A stretch of 29,305 nt of DNA from JBDKVA01 sp039679375 (GTDB lineage Bacteria; Bacillota; Clostridia; Acetivibrionales; DTU013). The DNA is taken from the NCBI GenBank assembly GCA_039679375.1, contig JBDKVA010000104.1:1-29305 (forward strand), in the 5' to 3' direction. Each line of letters begins with the position of its first letter. Position 1 is the stretch's first letter. The notes beneath the pieces were generated by a model. The model saw only the letters and a list, made by a program, of their open reading frames with translations. It was not told where the DNA came from and searched no databases. The position numbers and the translations under genes are program-made. Positions 1 through 7,271 of this stretch are shown piece by piece.

Positions 1-41
1 AGCACAATTTGGTTTCGGCTTTCCCCTGTAATATACTTCAT
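1..41 (-). CDS. IS1182-like transposase, N-terminus only (cut by window edge)
   Basis: Only 13 complete codons are inside the window, reading MKYITGESRNQIV from an ATG at 39-41. The ATG is preceded at normal spacing by AGGTGG. This opening (M-K-[YF]-I-x-G-x-x-R-x-Q) is how IS1182/DDE-type transposases of Clostridia commonly begin, usually continuing with a Leu-Phe-Pro segment that lies outside the window. The identification rests on this short match alone, so the family is an inference. The element would extend leftward beyond position 1, and its upstream end probably lies somewhere in 42-213. Confidence 0.45.
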   Translation of the reverse strand, partial: MKYITGESRNQIV

Positions 42-213
42 GGAAATCACCACCTGTCATTATTACTATTATTTTATCACAAAAACTGCTCGGAATCCAG
101 TAATATCAAGCAATTCGGGTGAATTAATCTAATCTCTTTATTTGCTTTTTCAAGCATTTTACCTGTATGCTTAATTCCAGGTAGTAATGGTTTTCGGACA
201 GTCTGACCAAAGG

Positions 214-245
214 AAACCCGCCTAGCAGTACGCAAAGCGGGTTTT
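214..245 (-). terminator. Stem-loop terminator after the TetR gene
   Basis: AAACCCGC (214-221) pairs with GCGGGTTT (237-244) around a 15-nt loop. The stem is flanked by TTTT on the plus side and by TTTCCTTT when read on the minus strand. It begins about 40 nt past the TetR stop codon. It could work in both directions and may also separate the insertion sequence at the left edge from the regulator. Confidence 0.6.
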
Positions 246-283
246 GTTATATCCTTTCAATAGTTTACATAAAGAGATTATGA

Positions 284-904
284 CTACTTTTTGAGACCTG
301 ACAGCATTATCTCAAAGTTCTTCAGTATTTGTTCCTTTAAATTGAAGTCGGGGTATCTGGTGCACCATTCGTAGGTAAATCCCCGCAAAACCGTGACAAG
401 TTGTTCCGCAACTGCAGCGGCGTCAAGTTCCATCCTGAACTCCCCCTGCCGGATGCCGCGCCGAATTAAATCGCTGAATACTCCGTAAATGTCACGGCCA
501 TAGCTGAGCAGCACGCCGGTGCCGATATTCCGGTCGATTTGAATCCGATAGGCCAGCTTAATGAGGTTGTATCCGATATTGTCCGTAATAATACCTGCGA
601 TTTTACCGACCAGCGACAGGAGAATAACAGATGTTTTCGTACTGTCCGGAAAGGTTTCCGGAAAAGCTTTGTAGCTTAAATCCAGCTTGTTCACGTATTC
701 CCCAATCAAAGCGGCAGTCAGGGCGTCCTTTGAGTCGAAATGCACATAGAAACTTCCCTTTGATATTCCCGCCTTTTCCACGATGGAGTCCACACTGACA
801 TTTTCAAAGCCGTATTCCCTGAACAACTGGTCGGCACATTGATAGATCTTGCTTTTCGTTTCAGCGGCTTTTATTTTTCTGCTGTTTGCATTTGCCATGT
901 CCAT
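284..904 (-). CDS. TetR/AcrR family transcriptional regulator
   Basis: This 206-residue protein has the usual TetR length. Residues about 12-60 hold the N-terminal helix-turn-helix, including the pattern SVDSIVEKAGISKGSFYVHF, in which the recognition helix and the following Tyr-x-His-Phe are typical of the family. The rest should be the helical ligand-binding and dimer domain, which gives no clue to the ligand. The ATG at 902-904 is preceded by AAAGGGA at 8-9 nt; a second in-frame ATG lies two codons on. The gene diverges from the large surface-protein gene at 1084 across a 179 bp gap. That gap holds a perfect inverted repeat (948-963) inside the tetR leader and next to the promoters. Autoregulation and control of the surface protein are therefore likely, though this is inferred from layout only. 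Confidence 0.9.
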   Translation of the reverse strand: MDMANANSRKIKAAETKSKIYQCADQLFREYGFENVSVDSIVEKAGISKGSFYVHFDSKDALTAALIGEYVNKLDLSYKAFPETFPDSTKTSVILLSLVGKIAGIITDNIGYNLIKLAYRIQIDRNIGTGVLLSYGRDIYGVFSDLIRRGIRQGEFRMELDAAAVAEQLVTVLRGFTYEWCTRYPDFNLKEQILKNFEIMLSGLKK

Positions 905-947
905 AGAAAGAGTTCCCTTTCTTGATTTATAACTGATTAAAGCGTAT

Positions 948-963
948 AATGACTACGGTCATT
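948..963. promoter_or_regulatory. Candidate TetR operator (perfect inverted repeat)
   Basis: AATGAC (948-953) and GTCATT (958-963) form a perfect 6+6 bp inverted repeat around TACG. The site lies 11-26 nt downstream of the expected tetR start of transcription. Its right edge abuts a TTGACT (962-967) that could be the -35 of a weak plus-strand promoter, with TATACA at 983-988 and a 15 bp spacer. Size and placement suit a TetR-family dimer. Binding itself is inferred. Confidence 0.5.
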
Positions 964-980
964 GACTTTAGTTATTATAA

Positions 981-1009
981 ATTATACAGATAAATATTCC
1001 GGTACGCAA
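981..1009 (-). promoter_or_regulatory. Sigma-A-type promoter of the TetR gene
   Basis: On the minus strand, TTGCGT (1004-1009) is followed after exactly 17 bp by TATAAT (981-986). The -10 matches consensus perfectly and the -35 matches partly. It would start transcription near 974, upstream of the tetR RBS and of the inverted repeat at 948-963. Confidence 0.55.
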
Positions 1010-1083
1010 ACATTTTCAGCAAAAAAAATTGTGTACTGGAATACGAGATAGACCACGAACGGATATAGGAGGAAATAATAAAA

Positions 1084-4000
1084 ATGAAAAAAATACTGAA
1101 AAGAAAATTACCTTTTCTGCTGGTCCTTGCCATGATAGCGGGGCTGCTGCCGGTGTGGACGGTTCCGGTGAAAGCAGCTGCCGAGACGACAATCTCGGAA
1201 GACACTACCTATAATGGCACGTACCACATATCCGACAACACAACATTGTACATCGCTAAGGGCGTCACCTATTCGGCAGACGGCTTTTGCTTTGACGGCA
1301 ATTATACTTTCACGGTGAGGGGAGCCGGAACGCTTGAAACAGGGGACATTACCACAACAAGCAGCGCTGTCATTTATTCTCTAGCTATCGAAAGCGGGCG
1401 CTTTACCGCCCGAAATATTAACTGTGGCTACGGCAGCAAAATCTTTATCAACGGCGGCTCGGTTAAGATGAATAATATTTTTCCGTACGCCTCGCTTTCC
1501 TTAAGCGATGGATCTCCTGTCTATAGTGCCGTTATTACGGTAGCCAGCTTGCATGCGATTACCGATGTGACTTATTCAGTTGACGGCGGAAGTACGATCG
1601 AATCCTCAACCGACGAAAATGGAAAGCTGTATCTTTGGTTGACAAATGGCAGCCATATAATTACGGTATCCGACGGAACGATTAACTATTCGGCATGGAT
1701 TTCAACGGAAAAAAACAGCTGGAGTAACGCTACAGCGAGCCCTGTGGCTGCAGCTGAAAACTCAATAAACGATAGAAGCGTGGCTATTACAGAACCCGGC
1801 AACTATGTAATCACCGGTTCGGGCGGGACATCCAACACGATCATGGTAAACGGAGGCGTCGGCAGCGCAGAAAGTCCGGTGAACATCACACTGAGCAATG
1901 TAAATATTGATGTATCTTCGGCAGAAGGCTGTGCGTTCCTGATCGGTACAGGTTCTTATGTCAACCTGACGCTCAGGGGCAGAAATACACTGAAAAGCGG
2001 CGGATATTATGCCGGACTCAATGTGCCGGAAGGCGCAACGCTTACTATAGACGAAGACGCCGGTACGGCGGCTGAAGACTCGCTTGCCGCAGCCGGCGAA
2101 GATGGAGCGGGTATCGGAGCAAACAGGATGGACGGTATATACGGCGGCAACGGAGGAACGGTGATCATACACGGCGGCATAATAATGGCGGAAAGCACAG
2201 ATGGCGCAGGCATAGGGGGCGCGGCCGGATACCGGGGCAGCGAAGGCGTATGCGGCGCAGGCGGTACGGTAACTATCACAGGCGGCAAAATCACGGCATT
2301 GAGCCATGAATACGGCGCCGGCATCGGCGGCGGCGGCGGCAACTACTTCGAAGGCGCTGGTGGTACGGTAACGATATCAGGCGGTACGGTAACGGCGTCG
2401 AGCGAATACGGCGCTGGTATCGGCAGAGGCTGTGGCGGAAATACGGGCGCTGACCCCGGCACATGCGTAATCACGGGCGGTTCAGCCAAATTCAGAAACG
2501 GTGACAGCAGTCTGGAACCCGCTGCCATGTATTGCGACAACCTGACGGACAAAACTCCGGCCTATATCGCAACAATAACGGTTGGGGCCGGCCTAGTGAA
2601 ATCGAAGGATGTAACCTATACGGTTGACGGCGGCGGTGAAATCGAAACCTCCACCGACGCAGACGGGAAGCTTTCCCTCTGGCTTGCGGAAGGCAGCCAC
2701 ACGCTCGCGATATCCGACGGGACCGGAAATTATTCGGCAAGCCTTACCGTTTCAAGTGCCGGGACAAATGAAGCAACGGCTGATGCGGCAGTGGCGACTG
2801 TGTATTCGATTGAAAATAATTGTGTTGTTATTTCGAAAGCCGGCAATTATATAATTAACGGAACAGGCTCATCCACTGCAAACGCCATAACAATCAGTGA
2901 CGGCATTAAGGGCGCTATCAACATTACACTGAATAATGCTAATATCGATACATCCACGACAACAGGCGGTTGTGCCTTTAAGATAGGCAATGGCGCCAAG
3001 GTCAACCTGACGCTCAGCGGCAGCAGCACGCTAAAAAGCAGCAACTGCAATGCCGGGTTATCGGCGGAGACCAACACAATGCTCACCATATCCGAGGACA
3101 GCACCACTGACGCAATAGATTCGTTGACAGCAATCGGCGGCGAAAACGGCGCGGGGATTGGCGGCGGATTTGGTTTTTCCGGCCACGGCTGTGGAAATGT
3201 GACAATCTATGGCGGTACGGTGAATGCATATGGAGGCGTGGGTGGTGCAGGCATAGGGGGCGGCTATGGAGGTCACGCTTCAGGGGGAGCAGGAGGAAAT
3301 GTGATAATTTATGGCGGTACGGTTAAAGCGGCAGGCAGTCCCGACGGATATGACACTCCTGCAGACATCGGCCATGGTACAGGCGCTGACGGCGGCCATG
3401 GAGGCGATGGTTCAGTAACCATCAGCGGAGGCTCGGTTAGCGTGAAAAATATGAGGCCTTCCATTGTTTATTATGACGCTGGCCAGACTCCGGCCTATCT
3501 CACAACAATATTGGTTGGGGCTGACCCGGTAAAATCGCAGGAAGTGACCTATACACTGGATGGCGGGCAAAAAAGCATTTCCTGCTCGACGGATGAAAAA
3601 GGACTTCTTTATCTATGGCTTCCCGAAAGCAGTTCGACTATAGCAGACATATCGGCGGCGGGTACAGTGTATGAGGCGGCAGGCGCGGTAACGGCCGTAA
3701 CAAGCGGCAACACAAGGACCGCTCTGGCGATCCCCCAAATCATAACGCCGCCCACCGCGTCAGGAATCTACTCCGGCAGCGTACTTTCTTCTTCCATACT
3801 TACGGGCGGGGCGGTAACGGGAGTAAACGGCGTGGCTCTGGCGGGGACTTTCACATGGACGGATCCCGCTGCGATCGTCAGTTCATCCGGCAGCTACAGC
3901 GTAACTTTTAGGCCGGATGACTCCAATTACAGAAGAACAACGGCGATGGCCACCGTATCTTTAGTTACCCTCGAAGAATATTCTTCAGCAGGCGGCTCAG

Positions 4001-5226
4001 AGGAAACAGATGACACAGAGATAGACGTTTCCACAGTGGACGGTACAACCACGGCCATCACTACTGTGATGGCGAAAACTGGTGCGGACGGAACCGCGGC
4101 GGCGACAGTAACGGCGACTCAGATCAGTGACGCGCTGGCGGACGCTTCCAGGGAAGCCGTATCTCAAGGCGCAGACAAGCAGATTGTAAAAATAAGTATC
4201 GGCGGGGCAAGCTCCGCGACGAATGTTTCCGCAATCATACCGCAGATGGCATTCAGTACCATGGCAGGCTTCGGTACGGACGCGCTGACTATCAACGCCC
4301 CGGTCGGTTCCGTTATGTTTGACAGTACAGCGCTTGAAGCGATCAACAAAAGTGCCTCGGGCAGTGTGACAGTGACGATCGCACAGGCTGACACTTCTTC
4401 CCTTACCGGTGAGGAACAGGCGGCGATTGGAGGAAGGCCGGTATACGACCTGTCCATAACCTCCGGCGGCACAACGATTTCCGACTTCGATGGCGGCACA
4501 GCGGCGGTAAGTGTACCGTATAAGCTTGCTGACGGCGAGGACGCGAACAAGATCGTTGTTTACTATATTTCGAACGGAAAGCTTGTAATGGTCCCAAACT
4601 GCGCCTATGATGCCTCGACCGGCATGGTAACCTTTACGACGACGCATTTTTCGATCTACGCAGTAGGCTATAACGACGTGAGCTTCGCCGATGTTTCCGG
4701 CTGGTATAAGGATTATGTCAATTTTCTCGCGGCAAGGAATATCATTCACGGCACAAGCAATACGGCTTTCAGCCCGGACGCTGATATCACACGGGCGCAG
4801 TTTGTGACGATTCTGGCTAACCTCTCCGGCGACGATCTGAGTAGATATACGACCTCGTCGTTTACTGACGTAGATACGACCGACTGGTACTGTAAGGCGA
4901 TTGAATGGGCGTTTAAAAACGAAGTTGCAGCAGGTTCGGACGGCAAATTCAATCCAAACACGAATATAACACGCGAGCTGATGACAGTCATGCTGTACAA
5001 CTATGCGAAATACGCGGGGCTGGACGTTTCAAATGTTGAGGGCATGGCAATCAGAGAGTTTAACGACTATGAAAATATTTCCGGCTGGACTATGACGCCG
5101 ATTCAATGGGCGATGAACGCCGGTATCCTTTCCGGCAACAGCGACGGCAGCTTTGCCCCGAAGGCAGGCGCCACCCGCGCCGAGGCGGCTAAAATGACAG
5201 CGATATTATTACAAAAAGTTATGTAA
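1084..5226 (+). CDS. Secreted S-layer-anchored protein with duplicated carbohydrate-binding-like and Gly-rich blocks
   Basis: A 1380-residue exported protein. Residues 1-32 form a signal peptide: Lys/Arg-rich start, hydrophobic LLVLAMIAGLLPVW, and a cleavage region ending in VKA-A. The body alternates three block types. About 50-residue modules with a VTY(S/T)(V/L)DGG core followed by an S-T-D-x-x-G-x-L-x-L-W-L pattern begin near 150, 497 and 806. Beta-rich modules that look carbohydrate-binding-like span about 235-335 and 582-680. Gly-rich turns with recurring GAGIGGG span about 339-470 and 686-790. A YDG/MBG-like Ig domain lies near 890-965, then a domain common in SLH proteins up to about 1195. 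Three SLH domains at about 1199-1375 should bind secondary cell-wall polymer. No catalytic motif was found, so an adhesin or S-layer accessory role is inferred. AGGAGG sits 11 nt before the ATG. Likely regulator: the divergent TetR. Confidence 0.85.
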   Translation: MKKILKRKLPFLLVLAMIAGLLPVWTVPVKAAAETTISEDTTYNGTYHISDNTTLYIAKGVTYSADGFCFDGNYTFTVRGAGTLETGDITTTSSAVIYSLAIESGRFTARNINCGYGSKIFINGGSVKMNNIFPYASLSLSDGSPVYSAVITVASLHAITDVTYSVDGGSTIESSTDENGKLYLWLTNGSHIITVSDGTINYSAWISTEKNSWSNATASPVAAAENSINDRSVAITEPGNYVITGSGGTSNTIMVNGGVGSAESPVNITLSNVNIDVSSAEGCAFLIGTGSYVNLTLRGRNTLKSGGYYAGLNVPEGATLTIDEDAGTAAEDSLAAAGEDGAGIGANRMDGIYGGNGGTVIIHGGIIMAESTDGAGIGGAAGYRGSEGVCGAGGTVTITGGKITALSHEYGAGIGGGGGNYFEGAGGTVTISGGTVTASSEYGAGIGRGCGGNTGADPGTCVITGGSAKFRNGDSSLEPAAMYCDNLTDKTPAYIATITVGAGLVKSKDVTYTVDGGGEIETSTDADGKLSLWLAEGSHTLAISDGTGNYSASLTVSSAGTNEATADAAVATVYSIENNCVVISKAGNYIINGTGSSTANAITISDGIKGAINITLNNANIDTSTTTGGCAFKIGNGAKVNLTLSGSSTLKSSNCNAGLSAETNTMLTISEDSTTDAIDSLTAIGGENGAGIGGGFGFSGHGCGNVTIYGGTVNAYGGVGGAGIGGGYGGHASGGAGGNVIIYGGTVKAAGSPDGYDTPADIGHGTGADGGHGGDGSVTISGGSVSVKNMRPSIVYYDAGQTPAYLTTILVGADPVKSQEVTYTLDGGQKSISCSTDEKGLLYLWLPESSSTIADISAAGTVYEAAGAVTAVTSGNTRTALAIPQIITPPTASGIYSGSVLSSSILTGGAVTGVNGVALAGTFTWTDPAAIVSSSGSYSVTFRPDDSNYRRTTAMATVSLVTLEEYSSAGGSEETDDTEIDVSTVDGTTTAITTVMAKTGADGTAAATVTATQISDALADASREAVSQGADKQIVKISIGGASSATNVSAIIPQMAFSTMAGFGTDALTINAPVGSVMFDSTALEAINKSASGSVTVTIAQADTSSLTGEEQAAIGGRPVYDLSITSGGTTISDFDGGTAAVSVPYKLADGEDANKIVVYYISNGKLVMVPNCAYDASTGMVTFTTTHFSIYAVGYNDVSFADVSGWYKDYVNFLAARNIIHGTSNTAFSPDADITRAQFVTILANLSGDDLSRYTTSSFTDVDTTDWYCKAIEWAFKNEVAAGSDGKFNPNTNITRELMTVMLYNYAKYAGLDVSNVEGMAIREFNDYENISGWTMTPIQWAMNAGILSGNSDGSFAPKAGATRAEAAKMTAILLQKVM
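1528..3660 (+). repeat. Intragenic domain duplication in the SLH protein gene
   Basis: Equivalent codons of the DVTYSVDGG-type module lie at 1564, 2608 and 3541, spaced 1044 and 933 bp apart. Between them, the carbohydrate-binding-like block and the Gly-rich block each occur twice in the same order. The copies share the motif VNLTL followed by a Leu-Lys-Ser segment and a TI.ED segment. The third copy holds only the first module. This is an ancient in-frame duplication with clear divergence, not a recent tandem repeat. Confidence 0.75.
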
Positions 5227-5251
5227 AGATTCACAAAGCTCATACGCTTGC

Positions 5252-5280
5252 TTGACAATACTGCTTATATTGATTATACT
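5252..5280 (+). promoter_or_regulatory. Consensus promoter of the GntR-ABC operon
   Basis: TTGACA (5252-5257) and TATACT (5275-5280) are separated by exactly 17 bp. This is one of the closest matches to the sigma-A consensus in the window. The -10 hexamer forms the left end of the long palindrome at 5275-5305, so a repressor on that site would block RNA polymerase directly. Confidence 0.8.
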
Positions 5281-5305
5281 GTATATATTGTTAATATACA
5301 GTATA
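5275..5305. promoter_or_regulatory. Operator palindrome for the GntR (YtrA-type) regulator
   Basis: TATACTGTATAT (5275-5286) and ATATACAGTATA (5294-5305) are perfect 12 bp inverted arms around a 7 bp spacer. The palindrome includes the promoter -10 and ends 7 nt before the AGGAGG of the regulator gene. YtrA-subfamily regulators usually repress their own operons through AT-rich palindromes at the promoter, which fits. The arms could also form an RNA hairpin just ahead of the RBS. Confidence 0.7.
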
Positions 5306-5328
5306 ACATGAAAGGAGGAAGGCAGACT

Positions 5329-5706
5329 TTGGACATTATTATCAGCAACGCAAGCAATCAGCCGATATATGAGCAGATATATTCACAAATTAAAAACAAT
5401 ATTATATCCGGCAAGCTTTGCGAAGGCGACATGCTCCCGTCGATCAGAGCGCTGGCAAAGGATTTGCGCATAAGCGTCATAACAACAAAACGGGCTTATG
5501 ATGAACTTGAGAAGGACGGTTATATCAATACTGTTGCCGCTAAGGGATGTTTTGTTGCCAAAAGAAATATTGAAGTCATCCGCGAGGAACATTTGAAGGA
5601 AATTGAAAGCTATATGCAAAAAATATCCGATCTTGCCTCGGCCTGCAACCTCTCAAATGATGATCTAATCAAAATGTTTCGGGTTTTGCAAAGGGAGGAA
5701 GAATAA
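5329..5706 (+). CDS. GntR family regulator, YtrA subfamily
   Basis: A 125-residue protein made of a winged helix-turn-helix (YEQIYSQIKNNIISGKL through PSIRALAKDLRISVITTKRA to about residue 75) plus a short C-terminal helical dimerisation tail. It has no effector domain, and this compact form defines the YtrA subfamily. I chose the TTG at 5329 because AGGAGG (5313-5318) lies 10 nt before it. The upstream in-frame TTG at 5248 and ATG at 5308 lie in the promoter/operator and have no RBS. The 3' end carries the AGGGAGGA RBS of the ABC ATPase gene two bases downstream. It should repress its own operon and be released by a cell-envelope-active or amphipathic compound, by analogy with YtrA, BcrR-like and PmtR systems. 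The inducer is not visible. Confidence 0.85.
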   Translation: MDIIISNASNQPIYEQIYSQIKNNIISGKLCEGDMLPSIRALAKDLRISVITTKRAYDELEKDGYINTVAAKGCFVAKRNIEVIREEHLKEIESYMQKISDLASACNLSNDDLIKMFRVLQREEE

Positions 5707-5708
5707 AA

Positions 5709-6572
5709 ATGAATGCAATTGAAATTAGAGGTCTGAACAAAGAATACCCGGGTTTTTCACTTAAAAACATCAATCTCACGCTTCCGTCCGGAAGCATCAT
5801 GGGGCTTGTCGGAGAGAACGGCGCAGGAAAAAGCACTACCATCAAGCTTATTATGAACGCCATACCCCGTGACAGCGGCACAGTGTATGTTCTCGGAACA
5901 GATAATCAAAGCCCCGAATTCAATGCGGTAAAAAACGATATCGGAATTGTACTGGACGAAGCATATTTTCCTGAAGTGCTGAATCCGCAAAACGTAAATT
6001 CAATTATGAAAAACACATATGAAAATTGGGATGAAAAATGTTATTTTGATTATATAAAAAAGTTTTCTTTACCATTAAAGAAAGCATTCAAAGACTTTTC
6101 TCGCGGAATGAAAATGAAGCTTGCATTAGCGGTTGCTCTGTCGCACGATCCGAAGCTGCTTGTTTTAGATGAAGCGACAAGCGGACTTGACCCTATTGTA
6201 CGGGATGAAATTCTTGACATTTTTAACGATTTCACAAGGGACGAGTCTCATTCTGTTCTGTTGTCTTCACATATTGTAAGCGACCTGGAGAAAATATGCG
6301 ATTATATTGCTTTTATCCATAACGGCAGCCTGCTGTTCTGTGAGGAAAAAGACAAGCTGCTTGAAGAGCATTCCGTTGTCCGGATGTCAAAAGCAGATTT
6401 TGAAGCTATTCCCAAAAACTCGGTCATGGGCAGTAAAAAAACCGATTACGGAGTCGAGGCCCTGGTAATGAAAAGCGCCTTGAAAAACGCTGCTTCGGGA
6501 ACTCTTAAAGCTGAACACACAAGTATTGAAGATATTATTCTTTTTCTTGCGAAAGGAGATAACAAGCAATGA
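5709..6572 (+). CDS. ABC transporter ATP-binding protein (YtrB/BcrA/PmtA-like)
   Basis: A 287-residue cytoplasmic ATPase of an ABC-2 type exporter. Walker A is GENGAGKST (residues 35-43). The signature motif is the variant FSRGM instead of LSGGQ. Walker B with the D-loop reads LLVLDEATSGLDP, followed by the switch histidine in LSSHIVSDLEK. The variant signature is usual in the BcrA/YtrB/PmtA branch. The C-terminal 80 residues after the nucleotide-binding domain are also typical of that branch. Translation is coupled: the RBS lies in the end of the GntR gene, and the stop overlaps the permease start by 4 bases (ATGA). It energises export by the partner permease. The substrate is unknown; antimicrobial peptides or phenol-soluble-modulin-like peptides are known for relatives. 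Confidence 0.9.
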   Translation: MNAIEIRGLNKEYPGFSLKNINLTLPSGSIMGLVGENGAGKSTTIKLIMNAIPRDSGTVYVLGTDNQSPEFNAVKNDIGIVLDEAYFPEVLNPQNVNSIMKNTYENWDEKCYFDYIKKFSLPLKKAFKDFSRGMKMKLALAVALSHDPKLLVLDEATSGLDPIVRDEILDIFNDFTRDESHSVLLSSHIVSDLEKICDYIAFIHNGSLLFCEEKDKLLEEHSVVRMSKADFEAIPKNSVMGSKKTDYGVEALVMKSALKNAASGTLKAEHTSIEDIILFLAKGDNKQ

Positions 6573-7183
6573 AAGGATTACTTATAAAAGACTTATATAC
6601 ATTGGCAAAACAACTGAAAATCTTTATTCTGATGATTGTTGTGTTTTCCTGCATACCGCAGTTTTCATTTTCAGGCTTCGCTGTAATATATTCGGCAATG
6701 CTTCCGATATCTGCGCTTGCATATGACGAAAGGTCGAAATGGAGCTATCTTGCGGCAATGATGCCATATTCGTCAAAGGATGTTGTGATATGCAAATATC
6801 TGCTTGGGTACATTATGCTATTTGCCGCAGCCCTGCTTTCCGCTGCCGCACAAATATGTTTCAGCATGTTTGGGAAAGCCCCGGTCAGCGCGGAAACATT
6901 CATTCAATTACTTCTTATTGTTTGTATTGCAGTCATTTTTCAGGCAGTAAATCTTCCGTTTATGTTTAAAATGGGTGTTGAAAAAGGACGGCTGGTATTT
7001 TTTGCGTTGATAGCAATTCTGGTTTTAGGCGGAACTGCATTTGGCAGCATGCTTATCGGTTGGTTGTCCTCTATACGGATTGATATGCTTCCGCTGTCAA
7101 TAGGCGTATTATTTTTGACGTTCCTCGTCAATGCGATATCGATTGCCGTTTCAATCAATATTTATAAAAAAATGGGACTATAA
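6569..7183 (+). CDS. ABC-2 type permease (PmtB/YtrC-like)
   Basis: A 204-residue integral membrane protein with about six hydrophobic segments. Examples are LKIFILMIVVFSCIPQF, YLLGYIMLFAAALLSAAAQI, FIQLLLIVCIAVIFQAVNL and LVFFALIAILVLGGTAFG. It opens with MKGLLIKDLY, the 'KGL..KDL' start common in ABC-2 permeases. The cytoplasmic stretch DERSKWSYLAAMMPYSSKDVV contains the conserved E-[KR]-x-x-x-W...P.....V pattern of this family. Its start overlaps the ATPase stop by 4 bases, and AAAGGAG lies just upstream. Only one permease gene is present, so a homodimer with two ATPase subunits would make the full exporter. Related operons often carry two ATPase-permease pairs. The gene ends the operon. 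Confidence 0.85.
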   Translation: MKGLLIKDLYTLAKQLKIFILMIVVFSCIPQFSFSGFAVIYSAMLPISALAYDERSKWSYLAAMMPYSSKDVVICKYLLGYIMLFAAALLSAAAQICFSMFGKAPVSAETFIQLLLIVCIAVIFQAVNLPFMFKMGVEKGRLVFFALIAILVLGGTAFGSMLIGWLSSIRIDMLPLSIGVLFLTFLVNAISIAVSINIYKKMGL

Positions 7184-7206
7184 TAACCAGGGTTTTTGAC
7201 TTCCGG

Positions 7207-7258
7207 GATGGGTATAGCCGTTCAGCACATATACGGCGTTGATACGGCTATACCCATC
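7207..7258. other. 15 bp perfect stem-loop between convergent genes
   Basis: GATGGGTATAGCCGT (7207-7221) pairs perfectly with ACGGCTATACCCATC (7244-7258) across a 22-nt loop. It lies between the ABC permease stop (7183) and the DUF4091 gene stop (7272). No T-run follows on either strand, so it is not a textbook intrinsic terminator. It could still block readthrough in both directions or protect 3' ends of mRNA. Confidence 0.6.
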
Positions 7259-7271
7259 ATAAAGGAAATGC

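Noticed and set aside
3997..4749. 250-codon open frame on the minus strand inside the SLH protein gene
   Set aside because: It lies antisense to a clear coding region with domains and an RBS, has no family motif, and is rich in Cys/Arg/His as expected for a shadow of a biased gene.
5248..5328. N-terminal extension of the GntR regulator
   Set aside because: The added 27 codons would lie over the -35, -10 and operator; the true start is the TTG at 5329 with AGGAGG ten bases upstream.
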